NCBI GenBank assembly: GCA_017396085.1
Contig: JAFQNC010000024.1
Span: 23,185-87,184, forward strand
Source of the DNA: Tidjanibacter sp.
GTDB lineage: Bacteria; Bacteroidota; Bacteroidia; Bacteroidales; Rikenellaceae
DNA: 64,000 bases
Reading direction: 5' to 3'
Positions 63,992 through 64,000 of this stretch are shown one piece after another. A program made the position numbers and the translations under genes. Numbering within the stretch: the first letter of the stretch is position 1; each line of letters opens with the position of its first letter. The notes beneath the pieces were generated by a model that was given only the letters and a program-made list of their open reading frames with translations, was not told the origin of the DNA and did no database searches.

Positions 63992-64000
63992 TATGCAAAT

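Noticed and set aside
1..64000. Prophage, integrative element or IS copy
   Set aside because: No integrase, transposase, structural phage gene, terminal repeat or att-like duplication next to the tRNA genes was found.

Overview
The window looks like chromosomal DNA of a Bacteroidales bacterium, most likely a Rikenellaceae/Alistipes-type gut organism (inference). The evidence is Bacteroidetes-style promoters (TTTG, a 19-21 nt spacer, then TAnnTTTG), a hybrid two-component system (HTCS) next to lipoprotein glycoside hydrolases, a two-subunit methylmalonyl-CoA mutase, and signature-type small proteins such as S21, HU with a tiny basic partner, WG-repeat and TM2 proteins. Nothing looks like a phage, integron, IS element or CRISPR array.

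Layout. 0-5.8 kb: the end of one secreted glycoside hydrolase, a second paralogous lipoprotein hydrolase, and an HTCS sensor-regulator. 5.9-8.7 kb (minus): an operon of glutaminyl cyclase, M20 amidohydrolase and TrmH-type RNA methylase. 8.8-16.4 kb (plus): serS, ferredoxin, dnaX, tyrS, an M28 peptidase apparently fused to an outer-membrane barrel, and deoC. 16.6-19.2 kb (minus): galK and a Sel1/MORN-repeat protein, separated by a repeat-rich gap. 19.4-32.7 kb (plus): the translation/transcription core, tRNA-Thr/Tyr/Gly, tuf, tRNA-Trp, secE, nusG, rplK, rplA, rplJ, rplL, rpoB, rpoC. 32.9-37.7 kb (minus): ferritin and mutAB. 37.8-42.6 kb: a helix-hairpin-helix protein, rpsU, greA (minus), cls, an outer-membrane barrel and a tiny Cys-rich peptide. 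42.7-50.2 kb (minus): a four-gene envelope operon (LolA-like, YidD-like, two TPR proteins with TM2-like tails), a TM2 protein and a 1261-residue WG-repeat protein. 50.6-56.3 kb (plus): HU, a 31-residue basic peptide, rng and mfd. 56.4-63.8 kb (plus): an envelope-biogenesis run of outer-membrane protein, TPR protein, LptC, CNNM/CorC-type membrane protein and PpiD-like chaperone.

The least expected signal is global. The tetramers CATG and GATC are almost absent: by eye I found three and two copies in 64 kb, where composition predicts roughly 240 of each. Codon choice follows this: Ile is ATT after G but ATC after C, and codons before ATG avoid ending in C. Four of the five surviving sites lie in tuf-rplA-rpoB. 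A second unexplained layer is noncoding: several intergenic arrays of 7- or 9-base tandem repeats, perfect palindromes, and a long stem-loop element present twice.
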